A DNA stretch of 64,000 nucleotides from Dechloromonas sp. (GTDB lineage: Bacteria; Pseudomonadota; Gammaproteobacteria; Burkholderiales; Rhodocyclaceae): the NCBI GenBank assembly GCA_028687035.1, contig JAQUAX010000004.1:124001-188000 (forward strand). The letters run 5' to 3'. Made by a program: the position numbers and the translations under genes. The notes below the pieces were generated by a model. It searched no databases. It was given only the letters and a program-made list of their open reading frames with translations, and had not been told where the DNA came from. Each line of letters starts with the position of its first letter. The stretch's first letter is position 1. Shown one piece after another: positions 48,341-57,822 of this stretch.

Positions 48341-49351
48341 TCAGTGTTTCAGGTAGTCGAGCAAGGTATACGCGGCGGCGGCCGGGGTCGTATGGCCCGC
48401 CTCGACGGATCGGGTGAGGGCGGGCAGGTTTTCCTGCACGCGGGGATGCTGGCGGAAATGCTGGCGCAGGCCGGAGTCGATCAGCTGCCACATCCAGGAC
48501 AGCGACTGGTGCTGGCGCTTGGCGGCGAATTCGCCGGTCGGCTTCAGCGCGGCCTGGTATTTCTCGACCTGCTCCCAGAAATCGGCGATGCCTTCCTTGT
48601 GCAGCGCCGACAGCGCGATCACCGGCGGTGACCAGTTGGGCGAGGCCGGGCGCAGCATGTGCAGCGCGTTGCGCCACTGGGCGCGGACGACCGCAGTCGC
48701 CTGCTTGTCGATATCGGCCTTGTTGATGATGACCAGATCGGCGATCTCGACGATGCCCTTCTTGATCGCCTGCAGGTCGTCGCCGGCATTCGGCAGCTGC
48801 AGCAGGCAGAACAGGTCGACCATGCCGGCGACCGTCGTTTCGCTCTGGCCAACGCCGACGGTCTCGATGATGATCACGTCGTAGCCGGCCGCTTCGCACA
48901 GCAGCATGGCTTCGCGCGTCTTCTCGGCGACGCCGCCCAGCGAGCCGGCCGACGGGCTCGGCCGGATGAAGGCTTCCTCGCGCTGCGACAGCAGTTCCAT
49001 CCGCGTCTTGTCGCCGAGGATGGAGCCGCCGGTCACGGTCGACGACGGATCGATGGCCAGAACGGCGAGCCGCTTGCCCTGCTCGATCAGCCAGACGCCG
49101 AGCGCTTCAATGAAGGTGGACTTGCCAGCCCCGGGCACGCCCGAGATGCCGATCCGGATCGCGTTGCCGGTTTTCGGCAGCAGCGCGGTCAGGACCTGCT
49201 GGGCGCGCTGCTGGTGGTCGGCACGGGTCGACTCGATCAGCGTGATCGCCTTGGCCAGCGAGCGACGCTGGCCGGCCAGCACGCCGTCGACCAGGGTCTG
49301 GTCGGCGGCGGTGAGCAGGTTGGCACGCACGGGCGCTTCGTCCAGCTTCAT
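48341..49351 (-). CDS. meaB: Methylmalonyl-CoA mutase-associated GTPase MeaB
   Basis: A 336-residue G3E GTPase. Walker A is GVPGAGKST (71-79), followed by DPSSTVTGGSILGDKTRM, ETVGVGQSE and the base-specificity motif NKAD. MeaB gates adenosylcobalamin loading and protects the mutase from inactivation. It starts 7 bp after the mutase stop, consistent with obligate co-expression. Confidence 0.95.
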   Translation of the reverse strand: MKLDEAPVRANLLTAADQTLVDGVLAGQRRSLAKAITLIESTRADHQQRAQQVLTALLPKTGNAIRIGISGVPGAGKSTFIEALGVWLIEQGKRLAVLAIDPSSTVTGGSILGDKTRMELLSQREEAFIRPSPSAGSLGGVAEKTREAMLLCEAAGYDVIIIETVGVGQSETTVAGMVDLFCLLQLPNAGDDLQAIKKGIVEIADLVIINKADIDKQATAVVRAQWRNALHMLRPASPNWSPPVIALSALHKEGIADFWEQVEKYQAALKPTGEFAAKRQHQSLSWMWQLIDSGLRQHFRQHPRVQENLPALTRSVEAGHTTPAAAAYTLLDYLKH

Positions 49352-49358
49352 CCGCGAC

Positions 49359-51509
<2,151 letters not shown>

Positions 51510-51551
51510 GAGACATCCCTCGCCGATTCGATTTTTTCAGGCCGATGATGC

Positions 51552-51566
51552 AGAATTCAAAATTCT
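51552..51566. promoter_or_regulatory. Candidate operator for the GntR-type regulator, mcm/gntR intergenic region
   Basis: The palindrome AGAATT-CAA-AATTCT (6-nt arms, 3-nt spacer) lies in the 165-bp divergent region. It overlaps a TAGAAT sequence that would act as a -10 reading toward mcm. GntR/FCD proteins often bind short AT-rich palindromes next to their own gene. A TTGACA (51584-51589) and TACTTT (51607-51612) pair with 17-bp spacing is a candidate promoter toward the regulator. Function is inferred. Confidence 0.55.
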
Positions 51567-51674
51567 ACGCTTTAGGGCCCAGCTTGACATACCAAGCCCT
51601 ACATAATACTTTATCCATAATTACAGAGGCAAGTTGGCCGTGTACCGACTGCCCGCGCTCAACGCACCAAGGAC

Positions 51675-52340
51675 ATGACCCGCATAGCTCCCACCGCGCT
51701 CTATCAGGAAGTCGCAGAACGTCTGCGCCAGCGCATCTTCGCTCATGAACTGACCCCGGGCACCTGGATCGACGAGCAGAAGCTCGCCGAGTTGTATGGC
51801 ATCTCCCGCACTCCGCTGCGCGAGGCGCTGAAGGTGCTCGCTTCGGAGGGGCTGGTCGAACTGAAGCCGCGTCGCGGCTGCTACGTGACCGAGATTTCCC
51901 GCCAGGACCTCGACGACATTTTTCCGCTGATGGCCATGCTCGAAGGCCGCTGCGCCGCCGAGGCGGTCGGGCGGGCCCGGCCGGCCGACATCGCGGCGCT
52001 GCGGGTGATCCACGACCAGCTCGAAGCCGCGGCGCGCGAAGGGCGGATCGACGCCTTCTTCGAGGCCAACCAGGAATTCCACCGGAAGATCCAGGAGCTG
52101 TCGGGCAACCGCTGGCTGCTGTCGGTGATCCAGGACCTGCGCAAGGTGCTGAAGCTGTCCCGGCTGCATTCGCTGTCGCTGGAAGGCCGGCTGCAGCAGT
52201 CGCTCGACGAGCACCGCGCGATCATGCTGGCGCTCGAGGCCGGCAATGCCGGTCAGGCCGAGAAGGTCATGCACGACCACCTGCTGTCCGGCCGCGAAGC
52301 GGCGGCCAAGATGGAAAGCGCGCTCGGCAAGTCGGCCTGA
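51675..52340 (+). CDS. GntR-family (FCD) transcriptional regulator
   Basis: A 221-residue repressor-like protein. The winged HTH has LYQEVAERLRQRIFAHELTPGTWIDEQKLAELYGISRTPLREALKVLASEGLVELKP compressed into residues about 8-67. The C-terminal FCD effector domain has its metal/acid-binding pattern (FFEANQEFHRKI, LDEHRAIMLALEAGN, HDHLL). It is divergent from mcm, so it probably senses an organic acid or acyl-CoA of the propionate/methylmalonate pathway. The ligand is not known. Confidence 0.9.
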   Translation: MTRIAPTALYQEVAERLRQRIFAHELTPGTWIDEQKLAELYGISRTPLREALKVLASEGLVELKPRRGCYVTEISRQDLDDIFPLMAMLEGRCAAEAVGRARPADIAALRVIHDQLEAAAREGRIDAFFEANQEFHRKIQELSGNRWLLSVIQDLRKVLKLSRLHSLSLEGRLQQSLDEHRAIMLALEAGNAGQAEKVMHDHLLSGREAAAKMESALGKSA

Positions 52341-52388
52341 TCCGCCTTATCCGTTTTCGCGGTCCACGCCCATCCGGCGTGCAGAATG

Positions 52389-52429
52389 AAAAAAACCCCG
52401 GCAGCCGAAACTGCCGGGGTTTTGTTTTT
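52389..52429. terminator. Bidirectional terminator between the GntR gene and actP
   Basis: The 13-nt arms AAAACCCCGGCAG and CTGCCGGGGTTTT with a CCGAAA loop are flanked by an A-run and a T-run. This is a strong hairpin with U-tracts in both directions, ending the convergent gntR and actP transcripts. Confidence 0.93.
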
Positions 52430-52440
52430 GCTGCCTGCGC

Positions 52441-54102
52441 TTAGTGGTTGCTGGCGGAGGCGGCGCCGTAACCCGTCTGGGCGCGGACGTACTGGTCTTC
52501 GAAGGCTTCGATTTCTTGTCCGGCGCGGACGCTCGAGTCGGACTTCGACATGATGAAGGCCAGCAGGAAGGCGATGGGCATCGCGAACAGCGCCGGCTGG
52601 GTGTAGGGGAACAGCGGGGCGGCATTGCCCAGCACGTCGACCCACACCGACTTCGAGAACAGCACGAACAGCACGGCGGAGCTCAGGCCACCGTAACCGC
52701 CCCACAGCGCGCCGCGGGTGGTCAGGCCCTTCCAGTACATGGACAGGATCAGCACCGGGAAGTTGGCGGCGGCGGCAACGCCGAAGGCCAGGCCGACCAT
52801 GAAGGCGATGTTCTGCTTCTCGAACAGGATGCCGAGCACGATGGCCACGGCGCCGAGGCAGATGGTCGCGATCTTCGAGACGCGGATTTCGGAGGCTTCG
52901 GAGGCCGTGCCCTTCATGATGACGCGGGCGTACAGGTCATGCGAGATCGCCGAGGCGCCGGCCAGCGCGAGGCCGGAGACGACGGCCAGGATGGTCGCGA
53001 AGGCGACAGCCGCGAGGAAGCCGAGCAGCATGTTGCCGCCGACCGCCTTGGCCAGGTGCATGGCGACCATGTTGCCGCCGCCGATCAGCTTGCCGGCGAT
53101 GTTGCCGCCTTCGAAGAACTCCGGATTCTGGCCGACGATCAGGATGCCGGTCAGGCCCATCAGGAAGATCACGTTGAAGAAGTAGGCGACGAAGCCGGAG
53201 GCGTACAGCACGGACTTGCGCGCTTCCTTGGCGTCGGTCACCGTGAAGAAGCGCATCAGGATGTGCGGCAGGCCGGCGGTACCGAACATCAGGCCGAGGC
53301 CGAGCGAGATCGCGGTGACCGGGTCCTTGAGCAGGCTGCCCGGGTACATCAGCTTGTCGCCCAGCTTGTGCGCGGACATCGCCTTTTCCAGCACGTTGGT
53401 GAAGGAGAAGCCGAATTCGCTCATCGCCAGGAACATCACCAGCGTGCCGCCGGCGAGCAGCATGCAGGCCTTGATGATCTGCACCCAGGTCGTCGCGACC
53501 ATGCCGCCGAAGGTCACGTACACCATCATCAGGATGCCGACCGCGAAGATCGCGACGTTGTACTCGAGGCCGAACAGCAGCTTGATCAGCTGGCCGGCGC
53601 CGACCATCTGGGCGATCAGGTAGAAGCAGACGACGGTCAGCGACGAGATCGCGGCCATCGTGCGCACCTTGCCCTGGTCGAGGCGGTAGGCGGTGATGTC
53701 GGAGAACGTGAACTTGCCGAGGTTGCGCAGGCGTTCGGCCATCAGGAACAGGATGATCGGCCAGCCGGCGAAGAAGGCCAGCATGTAGATGTAGCCGTCG
53801 TAGCCCTGGGCGTAGACCATCGCGGTCAGACCGAGCAGCGTCGCGGCCGACATGTAGTCGCCGGCGATCGCCAGGCCGTTCTGGAAGCCGGTGATGCCGC
53901 CGCCGGCCGTGTAGAAGTCGGCCGTCGACTTGGTGCGGCTGGCCGCCCAGTAGGTAATGCCCATCGTCATCGCGACGAAGATGCAGAACATGATGATGGC
54001 GTGCCAGTTGGTCGCCTGCTTTTCGGTCGCGCCGACGGCGTCGGCGGCGATCGCCAGCGTGCTCAGTCCGAGCAGGCCCAGTGCGGTGATGAATTTATGC
54101 AT
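52441..54102 (-). CDS. actP: Cation/acetate symporter ActP
   Basis: A 553-residue SSS-family permease with a cleavable-looking N-terminal segment ([21 protein letters not shown]) and about 13 helices. Recognisable parts are [29 protein letters not shown], the sodium-binding region, [18 protein letters not shown] and AISHDLY. It imports acetate and related short carboxylates. It is preceded with a 1-nt overlap (TAATG) by a DUF485 gene, the usual yjcH-actP pair. No acs gene is nearby. Confidence 0.95.
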   Translation of the reverse strand: MHKFITALGLLGLSTLAIAADAVGATEKQATNWHAIIMFCIFVAMTMGITYWAASRTKSTADFYTAGGGITGFQNGLAIAGDYMSAATLLGLTAMVYAQGYDGYIYMLAFFAGWPIILFLMAERLRNLGKFTFSDITAYRLDQGKVRTMAAISSLTVVCFYLIAQMVGAGQLIKLLFGLEYNVAIFAVGILMMVYVTFGGMVATTWVQIIKACMLLAGGTLVMFLAMSEFGFSFTNVLEKAMSAHKLGDKLMYPGSLLKDPVTAISLGLGLMFGTAGLPHILMRFFTVTDAKEARKSVLYASGFVAYFFNVIFLMGLTGILIVGQNPEFFEGGNIAGKLIGGGNMVAMHLAKAVGGNMLLGFLAAVAFATILAVVSGLALAGASAISHDLYARVIMKGTASEASEIRVSKIATICLGAVAIVLGILFEKQNIAFMVGLAFGVAAAANFPVLILSMYWKGLTTRGALWGGYGGLSSAVLFVLFSKSVWVDVLGNAAPLFPYTQPALFAMPIAFLLAFIMSKSDSSVRAGQEIEAFEDQYVRAQTGYGAASASNH

Positions 54103-54422
54103 TATTTGTTCTCCTTCCAGGCTTCGCGGACGATTTCCTGGGTCAGCGAGTCGAATTCGGTGTTGGCGCGCTTGACGTACAGCGCGGTGAGCACCCAGAA
54201 GAAGATGAACATGAAGAGTTCGACGGCGACGCCGACCGTCAGCATCGACCCCTCGGACACCGGTTGGCCCAGCGACAGGGGGTTGAAGGCGACCGTCATC
54301 ACGAACCCGTAGAACATGATCAAGACGATAAAGGCCAGGGTCCAGGCGAAACGGCTTCGTCTGGCGACGAGCTCCTGGAATTTCGGATTGGCCCGCATCC
54401 GCTGATACATCGCGCTGCTCAT
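54102..54422 (-). CDS. DUF485 membrane protein (YjcH-like ActP partner)
   Basis: A 106-residue protein with two transmembrane helices ([22 protein letters not shown] and [24 protein letters not shown]). The N-terminal [16 protein letters not shown] motif defines DUF485. The family is always next to ActP-type symporters and may form part of the transporter. Its upstream region is AT-rich and contains a palindrome at 54474-54489. Confidence 0.93.
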   Translation of the reverse strand: MSSAMYQRMRANPKFQELVARRSRFAWTLAFIVLIMFYGFVMTVAFNPLSLGQPVSEGSMLTVGVAVELFMFIFFWVLTALYVKRANTEFDSLTQEIVREAWKENK

Positions 54423-54473
54423 GGTTGCTTTCCTCGTTTAATAATTAATTAGTACCAATTGCATGCATAATTA

Positions 54474-54489
54474 TATCTTATATAAGATA
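54474..54489. promoter_or_regulatory. Perfect 16-bp AT-rich palindrome, candidate operator
   Basis: TATCTTATATAAGATA is a perfect palindrome in the 124-bp region between the divergent DUF485-actP operon and the enoyl-CoA hydratase gene. It is close to a TATAAT reading left (54470-54475). It has no GC stem and no U-tract, so it is not a terminator. A binding site for a dimeric regulator is likely, but the protein is unknown. Confidence 0.5.
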
Positions 54490-54546
54490 AAGGATGAGGC
54501 AGGGCCGGCGTCCTATAATTCGCGCCCCATGACAGGAAAACAACAG

Positions 54547-55323
54547 ATGACCACGGTCGACCTCTCCCTGCAGGGTGAAATCGCCACCCTGACGCTGAAC
54601 AATCCCGACAAGCTGAATGCCATCAACCTCGCGATGTGGCAGCAACTGGCCGAGCGCCTGGCGGCGCTGTCCGCCGATCCGGCCGTCCGCTGCATCGTGC
54701 TGCGCGGCGCCGGCGAGCAGGCCTTCGCGGCCGGCGGCGATCTCGAGGAATTCGTCACCGCCCGGGCGACGCTCGAGCAGGCGCTGTTCTACCACGGCGA
54801 AGTGGCCCGGGCGCTGAACGCGATCGCCGATTGCCCGCATCCGACGGTGGCGCTGATCCGCGGCGCCTGCATCGGCGGCGGTCTGGAAATCGCCGGTGTC
54901 TGCGACTTGCGCATCGCCGGCGAGAGCGCCCGTTTCGGTGCGCCGATCAACAAACTCGGTTTCTCGATGTATCCGGGCGAAATGGAAGGCCTGCTCAAGC
55001 TGGCCGGCCCCGCGGTGATCAAGGAAATCCTGCTCGAGGGGCGCATCCTGGGTGCCCGCGAGGCCTACGAAAAAGGCCTGCTGACCCGTGTCGTCGCCGA
55101 TGCCCAGGTCGAGGACGAGGCTTACGCGACGGCCCGCCGCATCTGCGGCGGCGCACCGCTGGTCGCCGGCTGGCACAAGCAGTGGATTCGCCGCCTGCAG
55201 GACGGTCGACCGCTGAGCGACGAGGAAAAGGCCGCCTCCTTCGCCTTCCTCGCCACCGAGGACTACCGCGAGGGGCTGGCCGCCTTCCTGGAAAAGCGCA
55301 AACCGGCGTTCAAGGCGCGCTGA
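54547..55323 (+). CDS. Enoyl-CoA hydratase/isomerase family protein
   Basis: A 258-residue crotonase-fold protein. The oxyanion-hole segments are AGEQAFAAGGDLEEF and IRGACIGGGLEIAGVCDLRIA. The two acidic residues of true hydratases are not clearly both present: the position after GAPINKLGFSMYPGEMEGL has a Glu. The exact reaction (hydratase, isomerase or other) is therefore open. ATG 54547 (MTTVDL) fits an AGGAAA upstream. ATG 54529 is also possible and would be nearly leaderless behind TATAAT at 54514-54519. Confidence 0.85.
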   Translation: MTTVDLSLQGEIATLTLNNPDKLNAINLAMWQQLAERLAALSADPAVRCIVLRGAGEQAFAAGGDLEEFVTARATLEQALFYHGEVARALNAIADCPHPTVALIRGACIGGGLEIAGVCDLRIAGESARFGAPINKLGFSMYPGEMEGLLKLAGPAVIKEILLEGRILGAREAYEKGLLTRVVADAQVEDEAYATARRICGGAPLVAGWHKQWIRRLQDGRPLSDEEKAASFAFLATEDYREGLAAFLEKRKPAFKAR

Positions 55324-56130
55324 TCAGCTGCCGAACACCGTGTGCAGCATTTTCGCCGAGAGCAGTACCAGCACGGCGGCGAAAATCTTCTTCAGCGTCG
55401 CTACCGGCAGGCGGTGCGCGAGCCGGGCGCCGAGCGGCGCCGTGAAGCTGGAAACGGCGCTGATCGTCACCAGCGCCGGCAGATAGACATAGCCGACCGA
55501 CCAGGCGGGCAGGCCGCTGCTGTTCCAGCCGTTGATCAGGTAACCGGCGGCGCCGGCCAGCGCGATCGGCAGGCCGATCGCCGCCGAGGTGCCGATGGCG
55601 TTGCGCATATTGACGTTGCACCAGGTCATGAAAGGCACCGACAGCGAGCCGCCGCCGATCGCGACCAGCGCCGAAACCAGTCCGATGCCGCCGCCGACGC
55701 CGAACAGGCCGGCGCTGCCGGGCAGTTCGCGCGATGGCTTGGGTTTGACGTTGAGCACCATCTGGAGCGCGACGTAGGCCATGAAGCAGCCGAAGAAGAT
55801 GGCGAGCGGCGCACTGGCGACGCGCGACGCGATGAAGGTGCCGCCGAAGGTGCCGAGCAGCACGCCCGGCGCGATGCCGCGCACGATGTCCCAGCGCACG
55901 GCGCCGTGTCCGTGGTGGGCGCGCAGGCTGGAGATCGACGTCATCACGATCGCCGCCATCGATGTGCCGAGCGACAGGTGTACCAGATGCTCGTGGCCGA
56001 AGCCCTGGGCCGCGAACATCGTCGTCAGCACCGGGACCATGATGCCGCCGCCGCCGACGCCGAGCAGTCCGGCAAAAAAGCCGACAAAGGCGCCCAGCAA
56101 CAGGTAGGCGGCCAGCCATTCGATGCTCAT
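55324..56130 (-). CDS. TauE/SafE-family anion permease
   Basis: A 268-residue membrane protein with about eight helices and two homologous halves. Glycine-rich motifs GVGGGGIMVPVL and VAIGGGSLSVPFMTW are diagnostic for the TauE/SafE sulfite/sulfonate/organoanion export family. The substrate is unknown. It stops directly at the hydratase gene stop (convergent) and has the EVE gene 3 bp upstream on the same strand. Confidence 0.9.
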   Translation of the reverse strand: MSIEWLAAYLLLGAFVGFFAGLLGVGGGGIMVPVLTTMFAAQGFGHEHLVHLSLGTSMAAIVMTSISSLRAHHGHGAVRWDIVRGIAPGVLLGTFGGTFIASRVASAPLAIFFGCFMAYVALQMVLNVKPKPSRELPGSAGLFGVGGGIGLVSALVAIGGGSLSVPFMTWCNVNMRNAIGTSAAIGLPIALAGAAGYLINGWNSSGLPAWSVGYVYLPALVTISAVSSFTAPLGARLAHRLPVATLKKIFAAVLVLLSAKMLHTVFGS

Positions 56131-56133
56131 TCT

Positions 56134-56604
56134 CTACTCCTCGTGGTGCCGGCCGAGCAGCGGCCCGCAGATGAATTGCCATTCTTCCGCCGTCACCGGC
56201 GTGATCGACAGCCGGTTGCCGCGTGCCAGAACGCGCATTCCGGCCAGTTCGGCATGGCTGCGCAGTTCCGGCAGGCCGAGCGGCCGGGTCTTGGCGACGA
56301 AGCGTACGTCGCGCAGCCACCAGCGAGGCTGTTCCGGCTTCGTCCTGGGGTCGAAATAGGGGCTGACCGGGTCGAACTGGGTCGGGTCCGGGTAGGCGTC
56401 CGAACAGATTTCGCAGATGCCGGCGATGCCCGGCTCGGTGCAACCCGAGTGATAGAAGAAGGCCTGATCGCCGGTCCGCATGGCGTCGCGCATGAAATTG
56501 CGCGCCTGGTAGTTGCGGACGCCGACCCAGGGGAGCGTGCCCTGCGCCGCGAGGTCGTCGATCGACGCTTCCTCGGGTTCCGATTTCATCAGCCAGTATT
56601 GCAT
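56134..56604 (-). CDS. EVE-domain protein
   Basis: A 156-residue EVE/ASCH-type domain protein (thymocyte nuclear protein 1-like). Conserved parts are YWLMKSEPEEASIDDL, WVGVRNYQARNFMR, GDQAFFYHSG and EEWQFICGPLL. EVE domains bind modified bases in DNA or RNA. It lies just downstream of the 6S RNA terminator and is 3 bp from the TauE/SafE permease gene, so both probably share a transcript. Confidence 0.93.
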   Translation of the reverse strand: MQYWLMKSEPEEASIDDLAAQGTLPWVGVRNYQARNFMRDAMRTGDQAFFYHSGCTEPGIAGICEICSDAYPDPTQFDPVSPYFDPRTKPEQPRWWLRDVRFVAKTRPLGLPELRSHAELAGMRVLARGNRLSITPVTAEEWQFICGPLLGRHHEE

Positions 56605-56627
56605 CCTGCCGTCCGGAGAAAATGAAA

Positions 56628-56653
56628 CGGGCGGCAGAATGATCTGCCGCCCG
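56628..56653 (-). terminator. Intrinsic terminator downstream of 6S RNA
   Basis: On the minus strand an 11-bp stem, CGGGCGGCAGA/TCTGCCGCCCG, with a 4-nt loop is followed by TTTCATTTTC. It lies 10 nt past the inferred 6S RNA 3' end and just before the EVE gene start. Confidence 0.85.
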
Positions 56654-56662
56654 TCGATATTG

Positions 56663-56838
56663 GTCCCCGCGAGTGCCGTCAGGCCGGCATCCTGAACCTG
56701 GGTTCAGAGTGGCTGCTTTCCTTCCGCTTCAGGAGCTTCCGACGAAGGACGCTCACAACAGCGGTTTCGATGGTCGGCAACCGATGCCAATCAGCATTGG
56801 TTCAAGGAATCTATGGCCTTAACAAACACCGCAGGGAA
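56663..56838 (-). ncRNA. ssrS: 6S RNA (ssrS)
   Basis: On the minus strand, just after zapA, is a roughly 176-nt sequence whose ends pair: CCCTGCGGTG at the 5' side with the 3' CACTCGCGGGG. The 3' half reads CTCTGAACCCAGGTTCAGGA then GCCGGCCTGACGGCA. This matches the E. coli 6S pattern CTTGAACC-AAGG-GTTCAAGG...GCCTGCGGCGGCA. The region between zapA and the next gene is the usual ssrS position. 6S RNA binds sigma-70 RNA polymerase in stationary phase. Ends are estimates. Confidence 0.82.
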
Positions 56839-56867
56839 CACCTGGTGGGCGACGCCCGCAGTACCGG

Positions 56868-57194
56868 CTAAAGGCCGAGTGGCTGCTGGGTCGTCAGCAC
56901 GCCGTCCAGCCGTGCTCCCATGTCTCCGATTCTACGCTTCGCGTCGGAAGTATCAACCGTTTCCTCGAGTGCCCTGCCGGACTGCCCAGACAGGTGCTCG
57001 TGGGCGATATTCAGCGCAGCCATCACGGCGACGCGCTCGGCGATGGTGTTCTTGGTGCGCTGCGCGATGTCGCGCATCTTGGCGTCGACCAGTTCGACGG
57101 CCGACTGCAGTGCCGTGCGCTCTTCGGGGGCGCAGGCGATGCGGTACTCGCGGCCCATGATCTTAACGTCGAGAAAATTCTGCTCGGTGCTCAT
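56868..57194 (-). CDS. zapA: Cell division protein ZapA
   Basis: A 108-residue FtsZ-ring-stabilising protein. The N-terminal part FLDVKIMGREYRIACAPEER and the helix ALQSAVELVDAKMRDIAQRTKN...ERVAVMAALNIAHE match ZapA, with a coiled-coil C-terminal end. ATG 57194 overlaps the end of the upstream zapB-like gene region within 1-2 nt. zapA followed by 6S RNA is a conserved order. Confidence 0.95.
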   Translation of the reverse strand: MSTEQNFLDVKIMGREYRIACAPEERTALQSAVELVDAKMRDIAQRTKNTIAERVAVMAALNIAHEHLSGQSGRALEETVDTSDAKRRIGDMGARLDGVLTTQQPLGL

Positions 57195-57195
57195 G

Positions 57196-57393
57196 TCAGG
57201 CTTCCTCGGGCAACTTGTCGACCAGGCCTTCCAGTCGTTCGCGGGCAAGCGTCATCGTCTGCCGCAGATGCAGGCGTTCGGCCTCGGCCGCAGCCATCTG
57301 GTTGCGCAGCACCTCGTTCTCGGCGCGCAAGTGCTGGACCAGGGCGACCACCTGTTCGATCTTCGCTTCGAGCGCTTCGAGTTCGGTATTCAT
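57196..57393 (-). CDS. Small coiled-coil protein, ZapB-like
   Basis: A 65-residue, almost entirely coiled-coil protein (MNTELEALEAKIEQVVALVQ, ENEVLRNQMAAAEAERLHLRQ) that sits directly upstream of zapA, as ZapB-like (TIGR02449-type) proteins do in beta- and gammaproteobacteria. ATG 57393 is used; GTG 57402 is in frame but falls within the promoter -10. The promoter TTGACC-18-TATAGT puts transcription start at about the ATG. Confidence 0.8.
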   Translation of the reverse strand: MNTELEALEAKIEQVVALVQHLRAENEVLRNQMAAAEAERLHLRQTMTLARERLEGLVDKLPEEA

Positions 57394-57400
57394 GGCGCGC

Positions 57401-57430
57401 ACTATAGAGGCAGAAATGTAGGCGGGTCAA
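57401..57430 (-). promoter_or_regulatory. Sigma-70 promoter of the zapB-like/zapA/6S region
   Basis: On the minus strand, -35 TTGACC (57425-57430) and -10 TATAGT (57401-57406) with 18-bp spacing are close to consensus. The expected start of transcription, about 6-8 nt past the -10, falls at or one to two bases before ATG 57393. The mRNA may therefore be leaderless. Confidence 0.75.
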
Positions 57431-57517
57431 GGAGTAAGCCGCTATTTTCAAAGTGCTTTATAGGTCGCTTGGGCGCCGGGGGGATGCGGAGCCGGGGCCA
57501 TCCATGTAGAATGCGCG

Positions 57518-57702
57518 GCGTTTCAGGTGCTGTGCAGGGAAACTCCACGCGCAGTTAAACGGGAAAGCGGTGCGTCTCCTCCGGGAGATATTCCGCTGCT
57601 GCCCCCGCAACGGTAAGCGAGTGCGGGCGCGCCACAAAGCCACTGGGTTCAATGCCTGGGAAGGCGGCGCGTCAAGACTTGCAAGCCCGGATACCGGCCC
57701 GG
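57518..57702 (+). ncRNA. Cobalamin (AdoCbl) riboswitch
   Basis: The conserved aptamer elements occur in order: GTTAAACGGGAAAGCGGTGCG, then GCTGCCCCCGCAACGGTAAGC (the B12 box), then CCACTGGG, TGGGAAGGCGGCG and AGCCCGGATACCGGCC. They match the cobalamin riboswitch consensus very closely. It precedes btuB by about 120 nt, where a long leader contains a C/T-rich stretch. When B12 is plentiful the aptamer should repress btuB-btuCDF-cobO-cobB, most likely at translation initiation. The rest of the 57403-57822 gap holds this element and the divergent zapB-like promoter. Confidence 0.96.
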
Positions 57703-57822
57703 AACGCCTAGCGGAAGTGCCACGGGGTGGTGGCGCCGGATCCTTCGACCCGTCTTCTCCCCTGCGCTTCCTTTTTTCGTTGTTTCCGGCCTGCGGGGAC
57801 GCTCGCCGGGAAAGGAAGGAAG

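Noticed and set aside
54463..54546. Upstream start for the enoyl-CoA hydratase gene (MHNYILYK...)
   Set aside because: This start lies in the AT-rich divergent promoter region with the palindrome, and the added residues are not family-like.
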